Positions 19,382 through 29,018 of a stretch of 64,000 nucleotides of DNA are shown here, one piece after another. This stretch comes from Entomohabitans teleogrylli (GTDB lineage Bacteria; Pseudomonadota; Gammaproteobacteria; Enterobacterales; Enterobacteriaceae). Numbering within the stretch: position 1 is the stretch's first letter; each line of letters starts with the position of its first letter. The notes beneath the pieces were generated by a model. That model had not been told where the DNA came from. It saw only the letters and a program-made list of their open reading frames with translations, and searched no databases. The DNA is taken from NCBI RefSeq assembly GCF_001484765.1, contig NZ_KQ947377.1, forward strand, positions 124,001 to 188,000, in the 5' to 3' direction. Both the position numbers and the translations under genes were made by a program.

Positions 19382-20575
19382 TTACTCCGCGGCCAGCGCC
19401 TGAGCGCAGGCCCACGCGGAACTCCACGCCCACTGAAAGTTATACCCTCCCAGCCAGCCGGTAACATCGACAACCTCGCCGATAAAGTACAGACCCGATA
19501 CCGCCTGCGCCTCCATGGTGCGCGAGGAAAGGCCGTGGGTATCCACGCCCCCCAGTGTCACCTCCGCGGTGCGATAGCCCTCGGTACCGTTTGGCTGCAC
19601 CTGCCAGCGCTGCAGACTGTCCGCCAGTTGCGCCTGCTGGCGAGGATTAAGCTGCTTGAGGGTCAGATCCGGGATCTGCTCAAGAGCCTGTAGCACCTCG
19701 ACCAGCCGCTTCGGCAATAGTGTCGCCAGTGCGTTTTTCAGGCTCTGATCCGGACGCTGCGCACGCTGGGCATCAAGAAATGTGTTGATATCGCTGTCCG
19801 GCAGCAGATTGACCGTGACCCATTCGCCGGGTTTCCAGTAGCTGGAAATCTGCAGCACTGCCGGACCAGACAGCCCACGGTGGGTAAACAGCAGGTTTTC
19901 CCGAAATGTGGTGCCATCCTGCGCCGCGATCAGCGCCGGAACCGAAACCCCGGACAGGGTTTGCAATGCTTCCAGTTGGGGCTTGTGCAGGGTAAACGGC
20001 ACCAGTCCGGCGCGGGTCGGCAGGACATTAAGGCCAAACTGTTCGGCAACTTTATAGCCAAACGGCGTCGCCCCCAGTCCGGGCATCGACAATCCGCCGC
20101 TGGCGATCACCAGTCGTTCGGCGCCAACCGTGACGCCATTCAGTTGCAGCGTAAACCCGTCTTCATCCCGGCTGACCTCAAGGATTTCGCTGCGCAGGCG
20201 CAGCGCCACCTGTCCCTTGCGGCACTCGTCGAGCAGCATATCAATGATCTGCTGCGCGGAGTCGTCACAGAATAGCTGGCCGAGGGTCTTCTCATGCCAG
20301 GCAATACCGTGCTGGTTAACCAGATCGATAAAGTCCCACTGCGTATAACGCGCCAGCGCGGATTTACAGAAGTGCGGATTCGCGCTGAGGTAAGCCGCCG
20401 GCTCCACATACAGGTTGGTAAAATTACAGCGCCCGCCGCCGGACATCAGGATCTTACGTCCCGGCTTCTTACCGTTATCCACCACCAGTATTCGGCGCCC
20501 CATCTGGCCCGCCTGAGCGGCGCAAAATAACCCTGCGGCGCCTGCGCCGACCACAATGGCATCATACTTTTCCAC
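19382..20575 (-). CDS. yhiN: YhiN, HI0933-like FAD-dependent oxidoreductase
   Basis: 397 residues. N-terminal FAD-binding motif VVGAGAAG (8-15), conserved GKKPGRKILMSGGGRCN, and C-terminal GGYNFQWAWSSAWACAQ. Matches E. coli YhiN (about 400 residues); physiological substrate unknown. I chose the GTG at 20575, which has AGAGGA 6 nt upstream and aligns with the E. coli start; the TTG at 20590 would overlap that ribosome-binding site. Divergent from pitA, as in E. coli. Confidence 0.88.
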   Translation of the reverse strand: MEKYDAIVVGAGAAGLFCAAQAGQMGRRILVVDNGKKPGRKILMSGGGRCNFTNLYVEPAAYLSANPHFCKSALARYTQWDFIDLVNQHGIAWHEKTLGQLFCDDSAQQIIDMLLDECRKGQVALRLRSEILEVSRDEDGFTLQLNGVTVGAERLVIASGGLSMPGLGATPFGYKVAEQFGLNVLPTRAGLVPFTLHKPQLEALQTLSGVSVPALIAAQDGTTFRENLLFTHRGLSGPAVLQISSYWKPGEWVTVNLLPDSDINTFLDAQRAQRPDQSLKNALATLLPKRLVEVLQALEQIPDLTLKQLNPRQQAQLADSLQRWQVQPNGTEGYRTAEVTLGGVDTHGLSSRTMEAQAVSGLYFIGEVVDVTGWLGGYNFQWAWSSAWACAQALAAE

Positions 20576-20803
20576 ACTGCGTCCTCTCAAAATCTCAGCG
20601 GCGGATTGTAAAGTTTTTTAGGTATACACACCATCACTGAGAAATAATCACCCATTCAACAGACTGAAAATTAAGAGATAATTCTTTGCATTAATTGACG
20701 TTAAAATAACTAACATCAAAAAAAGTCTATATTTCACTTTGCCCATGCTGCCATTGTCCTGGATAATGCGCCGCGTTCATGTCCTCAAAATGGCGTAACG
20801 TCT

Positions 20804-22300
20804 ATGCTACATCTGTTTGCTGGCCTGGATTTTCACACCGGGCTTTTATTATTGCTTGCTCTGGGATTTGTGTTGTTTTACGAAGCCATTAATGGCTTTC
20901 ACGATACCGCAAACGCCGTTGCAACAGTGATTTACACGCGCGCTATGCGATCGCAACTGGCGGTGGCGATGGCCGCGCTGTTTAACTTCCTCGGGGTCCT
21001 TCTTGGCGGGTTGAGCGTGGCATATGCCATCGTGCACATGTTGCCCACCGATCTGCTTCTCAATGTCGGGTCTACTCACGGTCTGGCGATGGTATTTTCC
21101 ATGCTGCTGGCCGCCATCATCTGGAACCTCGGCACCTGGTATCTGGGTCTGCCGGCCTCCAGTTCCCACACGTTGATCGGCGCGATTATTGGTATCGGTC
21201 TGACTAACGCGCTGCTGACCGGCACCTCGGTGGTTGATGCGCTCAACCTGCCGAAAGTGGCGGGTATTTTCGGCTCGCTGATCCTCTCCCCCATCGTGGG
21301 TCTGGTTATCGCCGGCGGCCTGATTTATCTGCTGCGTCGCTACTGGAGCGGTACTAAAAAGCGCGCCCGCATCCACCTGACTCCCGCGGAGCGCGAGAAG
21401 AAAGACGGCAAGAAAAAGCCGCCGTTCTGGACCCGTATCGCGCTGATTCTGTCGGCGATTGGCGTGAGTTTTTCCCACGGCGCCAACGATGGCCAGAAGG
21501 GCATCGGTCTGATTATGCTGGTACTGATAGGTGTCGCGCCGGCGGGCTTCGTGGTCAACATGAATGCCTCCAGCTATGACATTACCCGTACCCGGGACGC
21601 TATCGGCCACGTGGAGCAGTATTTCCAGCAGCACGGCGATACCCTGAAACACGTTATGGACATCACCCCGGCTATCCCGTCGCCGGATGAGTCCGCCAGC
21701 GGCCCCAAAGAGTTCCATTGCGACGCCTCCCGCGCGGTGCTGGCGCTGGACCGGGCGAAAACGATGCTCACCGGCCTGGAGAGCTACGACAAGCTCTCTG
21801 TTGAAGAGCGCAGCCACCTGCGCCGCCTGTTACTGTGCGTTTCCGATACCGCCGATAAAGCGGCGAAACTGCCGGAAACCAGCTCTGGCGACAAGCGTTA
21901 CCTGAAAGAGCTGAAGGCCGACCTGCTGTACACCATTGAGTACGCGCCGGTCTGGATCATTATGGCCGTGGCGCTGGCGCTGGGTATCGGGACAATGATC
22001 GGCTGGCGGCGCGTCGCCACCACGATCGGCGAGAAAATCGGTAAGAAAGGCATGACCTATGCTCAGGGGATGTCGGCGCAGATGACGGCGGCAGTATCCA
22101 TCGGTATCGCCAGCTACACCGGGATGCCGGTCTCCACCACCCACGTGCTTTCGTCTTCCGTGGCGGGCACAATGCTGGTGGACGGCGGCGGGTTGCAGAG
22201 CAAAACGGTAAAAAGCATCGCCATGGCCTGGGTGTTCACCCTACCGGCCTCGATTCTGCTTTCCGGGGTGCTGTACTGGATTTCGCTGCAACTGATTTAA
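20804..22300 (+). CDS. pitA: PitA, low-affinity phosphate (metal-phosphate) transporter
   Basis: 498 residues, about ten membrane helices, PiT family. It imports neutral metal-phosphate complexes by proton symport. The two inverted family signatures are visible: [18 protein letters not shown] near residue 30 and [14 protein letters not shown] near 223, with a hydrophilic loop between (about 255-375). Ends in a good intrinsic terminator shared with uspB. Confidence 0.96.
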   Translation: MLHLFAGLDFHTGLLLLLALGFVLFYEAINGFHDTANAVATVIYTRAMRSQLAVAMAALFNFLGVLLGGLSVAYAIVHMLPTDLLLNVGSTHGLAMVFSMLLAAIIWNLGTWYLGLPASSSHTLIGAIIGIGLTNALLTGTSVVDALNLPKVAGIFGSLILSPIVGLVIAGGLIYLLRRYWSGTKKRARIHLTPAEREKKDGKKKPPFWTRIALILSAIGVSFSHGANDGQKGIGLIMLVLIGVAPAGFVVNMNASSYDITRTRDAIGHVEQYFQQHGDTLKHVMDITPAIPSPDESASGPKEFHCDASRAVLALDRAKTMLTGLESYDKLSVEERSHLRRLLLCVSDTADKAAKLPETSSGDKRYLKELKADLLYTIEYAPVWIIMAVALALGIGTMIGWRRVATTIGEKIGKKGMTYAQGMSAQMTAAVSIGIASYTGMPVSTTHVLSSSVAGTMLVDGGGLQSKTVKSIAMAWVFTLPASILLSGVLYWISLQLI

Positions 22301-22320
22301 CGCGGCACGACGCAAACCAG

Positions 22321-22349
22321 GCGGGTCAGTTTTACTGGCCCGCTTTTTT
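22321..22349 (+). terminator. Intrinsic terminator after pitA
   Basis: Stem GCGGGTCAG / CTGGCCCGC (one G-T pair) with a 5-nt loop, followed by six T residues, 20 nt after the pitA stop. Confidence 0.88.
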
Positions 22350-22361
22350 ATGCCCGCAGGT

Positions 22362-22697
22362 TCAGTGCCAGATAATCAGCGCAATCAGGCTAACCACCAC
22401 CAGGCCGCACAGCGCGCTGGTGAGAATAAACTGGCGCCGCACCCGTTCACAGCGGCGGATAAACTCTTCATCGTGATGATCCAGGTAACGCTGGGCGTAG
22501 ATATAGCGCACCAGACGCACCTGTTTGCCAGGTTGGCCGTGGGAAGTAAAAAACCCCTCGCCATCGACATATTGATAAAGCAGGGGATCACACCCACGGA
22601 GTACCACTAATAGCGCGCGCAACGATGAGAAGTAGCGCGCCATGTTAACCACACACACCACACATAAGGCCCAAAACAGCGCAACGGTACTGATCAT
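22362..22697 (-). CDS. uspB: UspB, universal stress protein B
   Basis: 111 residues with hydrophobic helices at each end (about 1-20 and 88-110) around a hydrophilic centre containing [16 protein letters not shown]. Matches E. coli UspB, a sigma-S-dependent inner-membrane protein linked to stationary-phase ethanol resistance. The start at 22697 (MISTVALF) matches E. coli. Divergent from uspA and convergent with pitA, the usual layout. Confidence 0.94.
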   Translation of the reverse strand: MISTVALFWALCVVCVVNMARYFSSLRALLVVLRGCDPLLYQYVDGEGFFTSHGQPGKQVRLVRYIYAQRYLDHHDEEFIRRCERVRRQFILTSALCGLVVVSLIALIIWH

Positions 22698-23091
22698 AGC
22701 CTCCTCCCCGGCGTCTGATTCCGGCAACCGGCCCGAAACCACCGCTCTCCCGTACCTGACAGACAGTTCAGTAAAAGCGTGCTACCAAAAGTTGACAGGC
22801 TTCACATTCCTTTCGCCAGCCGACTCATTAAATAGTGTAGGAGATCAGTTAATTTTTTTACCACATCGTTAATCAGTATCAAGGCCTAATAAACTATTTT
22901 TCGCTCTAATAATTGGCAACAGCCGCAGAGACGCTTTAAGTCGCCGGCCATATAAGGTAAAAATAGTGTCTGAAATTGAAGTCTTTACGCTGGAACTGCC
23001 ACCCGCGGTCACCACATTAAGCGGGGAAAGGGGATAGCCAACGGCTATCTGGTCCATCTGGTCATCGACGTCTTATGGAAGGAGTAACACT
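22698..23091. other. uspB-uspA divergent regulatory region
   Basis: 394 bp without a gene, AT-rich in its middle part (about 22830-22920). It must carry promoters for both stress genes. A TTGACA at 22792-22797 has no good -10 at the right distance. A strong ribosome-binding site (AAGGAG, about 23078) precedes uspA. I see no other definable element. Confidence 0.6.
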
Positions 23092-23529
23092 ATGGCTTAC
23101 AAACATATTCTCATCGCGGTAGATCTCTCTCCCGAAAGCAAAGTGTTGGTAGATAAAGCAGTATCCATGGCGCGTCCGTATAACGCTAAAGTTTCCCTGA
23201 TTCACGTCGATGTGAATTATTCCGATCTGTATACCGGCCTGATTGACGTCAATCTGGGGGATATGCAAAAACGCATTTCTGAAGAAACCCATCATGCTCT
23301 GACCGAGTTGTCCAGCGGCGCGGGTTATCCCATCACCGAAACCCTGAGCGGCAGCGGCGATCTGGGCCAGGTCCTGGTGGACGCCATCAAGAAATACGAT
23401 ATGGATCTGGTGGTTTGCGGTCACCATCAGGACTTCTGGAGCAAGCTGATGTCCTCCGCGCGCCAGTTGATCAATACCGTGCATGTCGACATGCTGATTG
23501 TGCCGCTGCGCGACGACGACGAGGATTAA
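23092..23529 (+). CDS. uspA: UspA, universal stress protein A
   Basis: 145 residues, single Usp domain. The N-terminal [12 protein letters not shown] and the C-terminal [18 protein letters not shown] mark the family; the UspA-type lacks the ATP-binding G-2X-G-9X-G(S/T) loop. A dimeric cytoplasmic protein induced by growth arrest and many stresses. The ATG at 23092 has AAGGAG 8 nt upstream. Followed by its own terminator. Confidence 0.97.
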   Translation: MAYKHILIAVDLSPESKVLVDKAVSMARPYNAKVSLIHVDVNYSDLYTGLIDVNLGDMQKRISEETHHALTELSSGAGYPITETLSGSGDLGQVLVDAIKKYDMDLVVCGHHQDFWSKLMSSARQLINTVHVDMLIVPLRDDDED

Positions 23530-23591
23530 TTCCCCGTTCGCCTGGAATCGGCAGGCAAGACCAGAGAAAGGCATTTTTGGTCGTGTATGTG

Positions 23592-23628
23592 AAGAGATCG
23601 GTGCCCGCCTGTGCGGGCGCTTCTCTTT
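23592..23628 (+). terminator. Intrinsic terminator after uspA
   Basis: Inner stem GCCCGC / GCGGGC with CTGT loop (23603-23618), extended by AAGAGA / TCTCTT outer arms and ending in TCTCTTT. It lies 63 nt past the uspA stop. Confidence 0.72.
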
Positions 23629-23790
23629 GTGGCGTCAGGGCCGCTGGCGCGGCGCGTAACTTGACGCGGATCGCATTTTTACCCCCTCCCCTACGGCGCT
23701 GGCGAAAAGTACCAGCAATCCCCTGAAAAGTCTCTTCCGCAAAGTGTGCTTCAACGCTTAAATCCATTAACACAAAACAAACATTAAATT

Positions 23791-23808
23791 AACAGTGGCA
23801 ACACTGTT
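23791..23808. promoter_or_regulatory. Dyad in the hpaB leader
   Basis: AACAGTG-GCAA-CACTGTT, a perfect 7-bp inverted repeat, 33 nt upstream of the hpaB start. It could be an operator or a leader hairpin. HpaA is the expected activator of hpaBC, but its recognition sequence cannot be confirmed here. Confidence 0.4.
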
Positions 23809-23840
23809 TTCCCTGAGCATTCGGATTACGTGAGGCAACC

Positions 23841-25403
23841 ATGAAACCAGAAGCACACCGCGCCGCCGAGAACCGCCCTTTTACTGGCGCAGAGTACCTG
23901 AAGAGCCTGCAGGACAACCGTGAAATCTACATCTATGGCGAGCGGGTCAAAGATGTCACCACCCATCCGGCATTTCGCAATTCTGCGGCATCGGTCGCCC
24001 GGATGTACGACGCCCTGCACGCGCCGGAGAGCCACGACAGGCTGTGCTGGCAGACCGACACCGGCAACGGCGGCTATACCCACCGTACTTTCCGCTTCGC
24101 CCGCTCTGCCGATGAAATCCGCCTGCAGCGCGACGCCATCGCCGACTGGTCGCGCCTGAGCTACGGCTGGATGGGGCGCACTCCGGATTATAAAGCCGCC
24201 TTCGGCTGCTCGCTGGGCGCCAACCCGGAATATTACGGCGAGTTCGCCGATAATGCCCGCAATTGGTACAAGCGTATCCAGGAAGCCGGTCTGTACTTCA
24301 ACCATGCGATCGTTAACCCGCCCATCGACCGCCATAAACCGACCGATGAAGTGAAAGATGTCTATGTTCAGGTGGTCAAAGAGACTGACGCCGGCATTAT
24401 CGTTAGTGGCGCCAAAGTGGTCGCCACCAACTCGGCGCTGACACACTATAACTTCATCGGTTTCGGCTCTGCCCAGGTCATGGGTGACGATCCGAACTTC
24501 GCGCTGATGTTCGTGGCGCCGATGGATGCCGAAGGGGTCAAACTGATCTCCCGCGCCTCGTATGAGCTGGTCGCCGGCATGACCGGCTCACCGTTTGATT
24601 ACCCGCTCTCCAGCCGCTTTGATGAAAACGACGCCATTCTGGTGATGGATAATGTTCTGATCCCGTGGGAAAACGTACTGATTTACCGCGACTTCGACCG
24701 CTGCCGCCGCTGGAGCGTGGAGGCCGGCTTCGCGCGACTCTACCCGATGCAGGCCTGTGTACGTCTGGCGGTCAAACTCGATTTCATCACCGCCCTGCTA
24801 CAGAAAAGCCTCGAATGTACCGGGGTTGTGGAGTTCCGCGGCGTCCAGGCGGCATTAGGGGAAGTGGTGGCGTGGCGCAACCTGTTCTGGTCCCTGAGCG
24901 ACGCCATGTGGGCCGAAGCCCACGCCTGGAAAAACGGCGCCTGGTTGCCGGATATGCAGGCGATGCAAACCTACCGCGTCATGGCGCCGATGGCCTACAG
25001 CAAAATCAAACATATTGTCGAGAGCAACGTCACCAGCGGCCTGATTTATCTGCCGTCCAGCGTGCGCGATCTCAACAACCCGGAGATTGACCGCTATCTG
25101 GCCCAATATGTGCGCGGCTCCAACGGCATGGATCACGAACAGCGTATCAAGATCCTCAAGCTGATGTGGGACGCCATGGGCAGCGAATTCGGCGGCCGCC
25201 ACGAACTGTACGAAATCAACTATGCTGGCAGCCAGGACGAAATCCGTCTGCAGTGCCTGCGCCACGCCCAGAGCTCCGGCAATATGAAAGGCATGATGGA
25301 GATGGTGGACCGCTGCCTGGCCGATTACGATCGCCATGGCTGGACGGTGCCGCATCTGCGTAACAACAACGATATTGATCAACTGGATAGCGTACTGAAA
25401 TAA
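23841..25403 (+). CDS. hpaB: HpaB, 4-hydroxyphenylacetate 3-monooxygenase, oxygenase component
   Basis: 520 residues, FADH2-utilising two-component monooxygenase. It hydroxylates 4-hydroxyphenylacetate to homoprotocatechuate with reduced FAD from HpaC. The N-terminal RPFTGAEYLKSLQDNREIYIYGERVKDV region and the central GSPFDYPLSSRFDENDAILVMDNVLIPWENV block are typical. GAGG lies about 6 nt before the ATG. hpaC follows after 12 bp. The pair stands 8.4 kb away from the rest of the hpa genes and on the other strand, unlike the usual contiguous operon. Confidence 0.96.
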   Translation: MKPEAHRAAENRPFTGAEYLKSLQDNREIYIYGERVKDVTTHPAFRNSAASVARMYDALHAPESHDRLCWQTDTGNGGYTHRTFRFARSADEIRLQRDAIADWSRLSYGWMGRTPDYKAAFGCSLGANPEYYGEFADNARNWYKRIQEAGLYFNHAIVNPPIDRHKPTDEVKDVYVQVVKETDAGIIVSGAKVVATNSALTHYNFIGFGSAQVMGDDPNFALMFVAPMDAEGVKLISRASYELVAGMTGSPFDYPLSSRFDENDAILVMDNVLIPWENVLIYRDFDRCRRWSVEAGFARLYPMQACVRLAVKLDFITALLQKSLECTGVVEFRGVQAALGEVVAWRNLFWSLSDAMWAEAHAWKNGAWLPDMQAMQTYRVMAPMAYSKIKHIVESNVTSGLIYLPSSVRDLNNPEIDRYLAQYVRGSNGMDHEQRIKILKLMWDAMGSEFGGRHELYEINYAGSQDEIRLQCLRHAQSSGNMKGMMEMVDRCLADYDRHGWTVPHLRNNNDIDQLDSVLK

Positions 25404-25415
25404 CCGGAGGTTCCT

Positions 25416-25928
25416 GTGTCCAGCGAAGAACAACAGCGTCTGCTTTTCCGCGACGCGATGGCGAGTCTGCCTGCCGCCGTCAACATTGTCACCACCCAGG
25501 GTAAAGCGGGTCGCTGTGGAATTACCGCCACGGCGGTGTGCTCCGTGACCGACACGCCCCCGACCCTGCTGGTGTGCGTCAACCGCAAGAGCGCCATGAA
25601 CCCGGTGTTCGAGCAGAATGGCAAAATGTGCATTAACGTGCTTAGCCATGAACAGGAAGAGATGGCGCGCCACTTCGCTGGAATGACCGATCTGGCGATG
25701 GAGCAGCGTTTCATGCTCAACGGCTGGCGCGACGGCGTGCTGAAACAGCCGGTGCTGCAAAACGCGCTGGCCAGCCTGGAAGGGGAAATTCAACAAATCC
25801 AGAGTATTGGCACCCACCAGATGTACCTGCTGGAAATCAGGCACATCACCATAGCGCAAGAGGGCCACGGCTTGATCTATTTCCGCCGTAAGTTCCATGC
25901 CACCCCGCATCAGGAGCTAATAGCGTAA
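25416..25928 (+). CDS. hpaC: HpaC, NAD(P)H:flavin reductase component
   Basis: 170 residues, flavin reductase-like FMN-binding split barrel. It supplies FADH2 to HpaB. Conserved MASLPAAVNIVTTQGKAGR at the start and GHGLIYFRRKFH near the C-terminus. GTG start at 25416 with CCGGAGG just upstream, 12 bp after hpaB, so the two are one unit. A strong terminator closes the unit, consistent with this being the original distal end of the hpa operon. Confidence 0.95.
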   Translation: MSSEEQQRLLFRDAMASLPAAVNIVTTQGKAGRCGITATAVCSVTDTPPTLLVCVNRKSAMNPVFEQNGKMCINVLSHEQEEMARHFAGMTDLAMEQRFMLNGWRDGVLKQPVLQNALASLEGEIQQIQSIGTHQMYLLEIRHITIAQEGHGLIYFRRKFHATPHQELIA

Positions 25929-25942
25929 CTCCAGGCACACAT

Positions 25943-25968
25943 ATCCGGGCGGTAACGCCCGGATTTTT
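25943..25968 (+). terminator. Intrinsic terminator after hpaC
   Basis: Perfect stem ATCCGGGCG / CGCCCGGAT with GTAA loop, then a T-run, 14 nt past the hpaC stop. Confidence 0.9.
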
Positions 25969-26074
25969 CCTCTGTTGCCGGCAGAGCGACGCCAGAGCCC
26001 ATATCCTGAACATTGAGAATGGTGGTTCTCAAAACCCCGCAGGAATGTATTAACCGCTCGCGACTGCCGGGAGA

Positions 26075-27727
26075 TCACCGGGGTTCGCCATACAGGCCAA
26101 TCAAACGCCGGGTAACGCCGTTGGTCCAGCCAAAACCGTCCTGCAATGGGTACTCCCCGCCGCCGCCGGGTTTCGGCACGGAGTGGGCGATATGGTATTT
26201 CTCAATAAGCTTATGGTGGCGCTGATAAAAAAGCGACACAGTATTCAACCAGTTACGGGCAATCTCGTCCGCCAGCGCATCGTGGCCGTAGTTCTTGAAA
26301 CCCTGAATCGCCATCCACTGCAGCGGCGCCCAGCCGTTAGGTTTATCCCACTGCTCGCCGCTATCGGTTTCAGTCGCCAGAATACCGCCCGGCGTCAACA
26401 GCCGGGCACGCACATTTTCCGCCAGATGCTGCGCCTGCTCATGGGTCGCCATCAAGGTATACAGCGGTACCACGCAGGCCGCCGAAAAAGCAGCCAGCCG
26501 CTGGCGTCGCCAGTCATAATCGCGGAACAGCCCGTATTCGCCATCCCACAGATAGCGGTTGATGGCGTCGCGGCGATCGCTGGCCTTCTGGCGGAACAGC
26601 GTCTCAGTCTCTTTGTTCTGCTTGAGCCCGGAAATATTGGCGATCGTGGTTTCCAGTTTGTAGAGGAAGGCGTTCAGATCGATCGGGATAAACTGGGTGG
26701 TGCGAATACTGGCCAGCCGATCGGCGTCCCGTAGCCAGCGGGATGAGTAGTCCCAGCCGGACTCCGCCCCGGCGCGTAAATCCCGGTATACTTCACTGGC
26801 CGGCCTTCCGGAGCGCTTCGCGGTCTCAATATCTTCACGCCAGGACTCATCGCGCGGGGTATCGCGATCGTCCCAGTAGCGGTTAAGCAGCGCGCCGTCC
26901 GGCATCTTCACTACGCGGCGATAGGCCTGATTGAGGGACAGCGATTCCGCGCCATCCATCCAGAAGGCGTACTCCAGCAGCAAGTGATCGAGATAGCGAC
27001 GGGCGCCGCGCACCCCGTCCTCTTCAAACAGTTCCACCATCAGGGCAAATACCGGCGGCTGGGAGCGGCTGAGATAGTAGGTACGGTTGCCGTTGGGAAT
27101 GTGTCCGTAGGTTTCAATCAGCCAGGCAAAGTTATCCGCCATACTGCGCAGCAGATCGTTGCGGCCGCTCTCCGCCAGCCCGAGCATCGTGAAATAGGAA
27201 TCCCAGTAATAGGTCTCACTGAACCGCCCGCCGGGCACGATATACGCCTGCGGCAAAGGCAGCAGCGAAGAGTTTTCGATATGGTCCTGCGGCTCGCGGG
27301 TCAAAACCGGCCAGAGACTCTCAATATGCGCCGTCAGCGAAGCGCCAGGATCGGAAACATAGGCGCTGTCATAGCTGTGCGGCAAGTAGAAGTGCGCTTC
27401 GACAAACTGCCGCAGGTCAAACCCCGGCAGACGTTTCGCGCGCCGATAGTTAAGCAAGATGGTCAGCGGCTCCATCTTCGGCGCGCAGTCCGGAAAGGTT
27501 TTACTGTCGGCAAACAGGTGGCTGTTCTGGACCTGCTCAAACAGCTCAAGGTAACGATCGGCCGGGGTCAGGGCGTCCGAGGCCGGCAGCCCTTCAATAA
27601 CCTCCGGTAGCGGCTCGGCTCCGGTCATCTCATCCAGTTTAAGCTCACAGGGATCGACCTCATAGCGTACATCGATGTCGATCTCCATCTCATCGGATAC
27701 GGCGATGCCTGGTTTCTGGTTGAACAT
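26075..27727 (-). CDS. treF: TreF, cytoplasmic trehalase
   Basis: 550 residues, GH37. Hydrolyses trehalose to two glucoses in the cytoplasm. Signature 1 is [15 protein letters not shown] and signature 2 is [28 protein letters not shown] is near the C-terminus. No signal peptide, so cytoplasmic rather than TreA. The start at 27727 (MFNQKPG) aligns with E. coli TreF. A sigma-S-type -10 lies upstream. Orientation is reversed relative to E. coli when uspA is used as reference. Confidence 0.95.
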   Translation of the reverse strand: MFNQKPGIAVSDEMEIDIDVRYEVDPCELKLDEMTGAEPLPEVIEGLPASDALTPADRYLELFEQVQNSHLFADSKTFPDCAPKMEPLTILLNYRRAKRLPGFDLRQFVEAHFYLPHSYDSAYVSDPGASLTAHIESLWPVLTREPQDHIENSSLLPLPQAYIVPGGRFSETYYWDSYFTMLGLAESGRNDLLRSMADNFAWLIETYGHIPNGNRTYYLSRSQPPVFALMVELFEEDGVRGARRYLDHLLLEYAFWMDGAESLSLNQAYRRVVKMPDGALLNRYWDDRDTPRDESWREDIETAKRSGRPASEVYRDLRAGAESGWDYSSRWLRDADRLASIRTTQFIPIDLNAFLYKLETTIANISGLKQNKETETLFRQKASDRRDAINRYLWDGEYGLFRDYDWRRQRLAAFSAACVVPLYTLMATHEQAQHLAENVRARLLTPGGILATETDSGEQWDKPNGWAPLQWMAIQGFKNYGHDALADEIARNWLNTVSLFYQRHHKLIEKYHIAHSVPKPGGGGEYPLQDGFGWTNGVTRRLIGLYGEPR

Positions 27728-27797
27728 GTCGTGCGGCCCTCCGGTTTCAGGTGATACAGAGTGGGAATGGGCGATCCCGTCATTCTCCCTCGCTCTA

Positions 27798-27808
27798 TTA
27801 AGGGTAGA
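27798..27808 (-). promoter_or_regulatory. Sigma-S-type -10 element for treF
   Basis: Minus-strand TCTACCCTTAA matches 10 of 11 positions of the extended sigma-S consensus KCTAYRCTTAA, 70 bp upstream of the treF start. E. coli treF is part of the RpoS regulon, which agrees. Confidence 0.55.
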
Positions 27809-27813
27809 CACTC

Positions 27814-27857
27814 CCGCTACGGGCTGGCTAAGACACCGCTACGGGCTGGCTAAGACA
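27814..27857. repeat. 22-bp tandem duplication in the treF promoter
   Basis: Two identical adjacent 22-bp units, 27814-27835 and 27836-27857, each containing GCTACGGGCTGGCTAAGACA. They lie immediately upstream of the treF -10, covering about -20 to -65. 22 bp is about two helical turns. Confidence 0.95.
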
Positions 27858-28131
27858 CCGGCCCTGGCAGCAATACTCTGTCACCGGAAATGCGCAAAGA
27901 TAGCGACATGATCACATCATTTTACTGACGTTGACCGCATTTTCATCGATTGCAAAGTAAATTAAAAAAAACCGATAAGTTTGCAACGATCTGTGAATCA
28001 GCGGGCGATAAACGCACCCTTTTCCCGCCGGGACTGGCAAACTTGCTCATCAATTGCGATATTTTGTCTGGCGGTCGCCGCGCTAATGTTAATCAATAAA
28101 CCCCAATAAATCTGCAGATGGAAAATAACCC

Positions 28132-28881
28132 ATGAAAAATAAAATCACGCTGATAACCGGCGGCGACCGCGGCATCGGACGCGCGACCGCGCTATGTCTG
28201 GCAGGCCAGGGACATAAGATTTGTATCGGCTACCACGCGCGCGCTGCATGCGCGCAAGAGGTCGTCGACAGTATTCGCCAAAGCGGCGGTGAAGCTATCG
28301 CCGTCCAGGCCGATATTTCCCGGGAAGAGCAGGTGGTTGAACTGTTTAAGCAAATCGACACACAGCTCGGGACCGTCACCGGACTGGTGAATAACGCCGG
28401 TATACTGATGCCTCAGGCCTCCATTGAACAGCTTAACGCCGCACGGCTGGCAACGCTGTTCGCCACCAACGTCGGCGGCAGCTTTATTTGCGCGCGCGAG
28501 GCGGTAAAACGTATGGCGTGGCGCCACGGCGGCCAGGGGGGCGCGATTGTCAACGTCTCTTCAGCGGCATCCCGGCTTGGCTCGCCCCATGAGTATGTGG
28601 ATTATGCGGCTTCGAAGGGCGCTATCGATACATTAACTATCGGCTTATCGCTGGAAGTGGCGGCCCAGGGTATTCGCGTCAACGCGGTGCGTCCGGGCTT
28701 TATCTACACCGAAATGCATGCCGACGGCGGCGAAGCCGGACGGGTTGACCGGGTCAAAGAACAGCTACCGATGAAGCGCGGCGGCCAGCCAGAAGAGGTC
28801 GCTCAGGCGATCGCCTGGCTGCTATCCGATGCCGCATCATATGTGACGGGGAGTTTTATTGACCTGGCCGGAGGCAAGTAG
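28132..28881 (+). CDS. SDR-family oxidoreductase, YgfF-like
   Basis: 249 residues. Cofactor motif GGDRGIG (10-16), NNAG (87-90), Ser144, Y158 and K162 (YAASK). The C-terminal SDAASYVTGSFIDLAGGK and the GFIYTEMHADGGEAGRVDRV block are very close to E. coli YgfF, a putative glucose-type dehydrogenase encoded elsewhere in K-12. Function unproven. It lies between divergent treF and convergent gor, where K-12 has unrelated acid-resistance genes. Confidence 0.85.
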   Translation: MKNKITLITGGDRGIGRATALCLAGQGHKICIGYHARAACAQEVVDSIRQSGGEAIAVQADISREEQVVELFKQIDTQLGTVTGLVNNAGILMPQASIEQLNAARLATLFATNVGGSFICAREAVKRMAWRHGGQGGAIVNVSSAASRLGSPHEYVDYAASKGAIDTLTIGLSLEVAAQGIRVNAVRPGFIYTEMHADGGEAGRVDRVKEQLPMKRGGQPEEVAQAIAWLLSDAASYVTGSFIDLAGGK

Positions 28882-28964
28882 CGCCGTCATTGCCCCAGCC
28901 GGTCACTGGCGTTGAGGGGGGATTGCCTACATAATCAGGTGAAGCGCAGGGCGCAGTCAGAAAC

Positions 28965-28992
28965 AGAAAACTGGCCTTAACGCCAGTTTTCT
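28965..28992 (-). terminator. Terminator between the SDR gene and gor
   Basis: Perfect 11-bp stem AGAAAACTGGC / GCCAGTTTTCT with a 6-nt loop, 27 nt past the gor stop. The T-rich arm makes it functional for gor on the minus strand and probably also for the SDR gene. Confidence 0.75.
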
Positions 28993-29018
28993 AAAGGTTA
29001 AACGCTACAGAATATGCA

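Larger units (their letters stand above)
23530..23840. other. uspA-hpaB intergenic region, candidate inversion junction
   Basis: 311 bp. The first 100 bp hold the uspA terminator. The rest leads into hpaB and becomes AT-rich from about 23760. In related genomes other genes (dtpB or rsmJ) follow uspA, so one breakpoint of the inferred inversion lies between about 23629 and 23790. The hpaB-proximal part is probably the former hpaA-hpaB spacer with the hpaBC promoter. Confidence 0.6.
27728..28131. other. treF-SDR divergent intergenic region
   Basis: 404 bp. Next to treF are a sigma-S-like -10 and a 22-bp tandem duplication (listed separately). From 27900 to 28131 it is AT-rich, with a poly-A stretch at 27963-27970, and precedes the SDR gene. 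Confidence 0.65.

Noticed and set aside
22967-23038. GTG-started 23-codon frame upstream of uspA
   Set aside because: No ribosome-binding site at the right distance and no similarity recognised; a chance frame is more likely than a leader peptide.
24855-25910. 351-codon open frame opposite hpaB and hpaC
   Set aside because: Spans two well-supported genes on the other strand; no recognisable domain.
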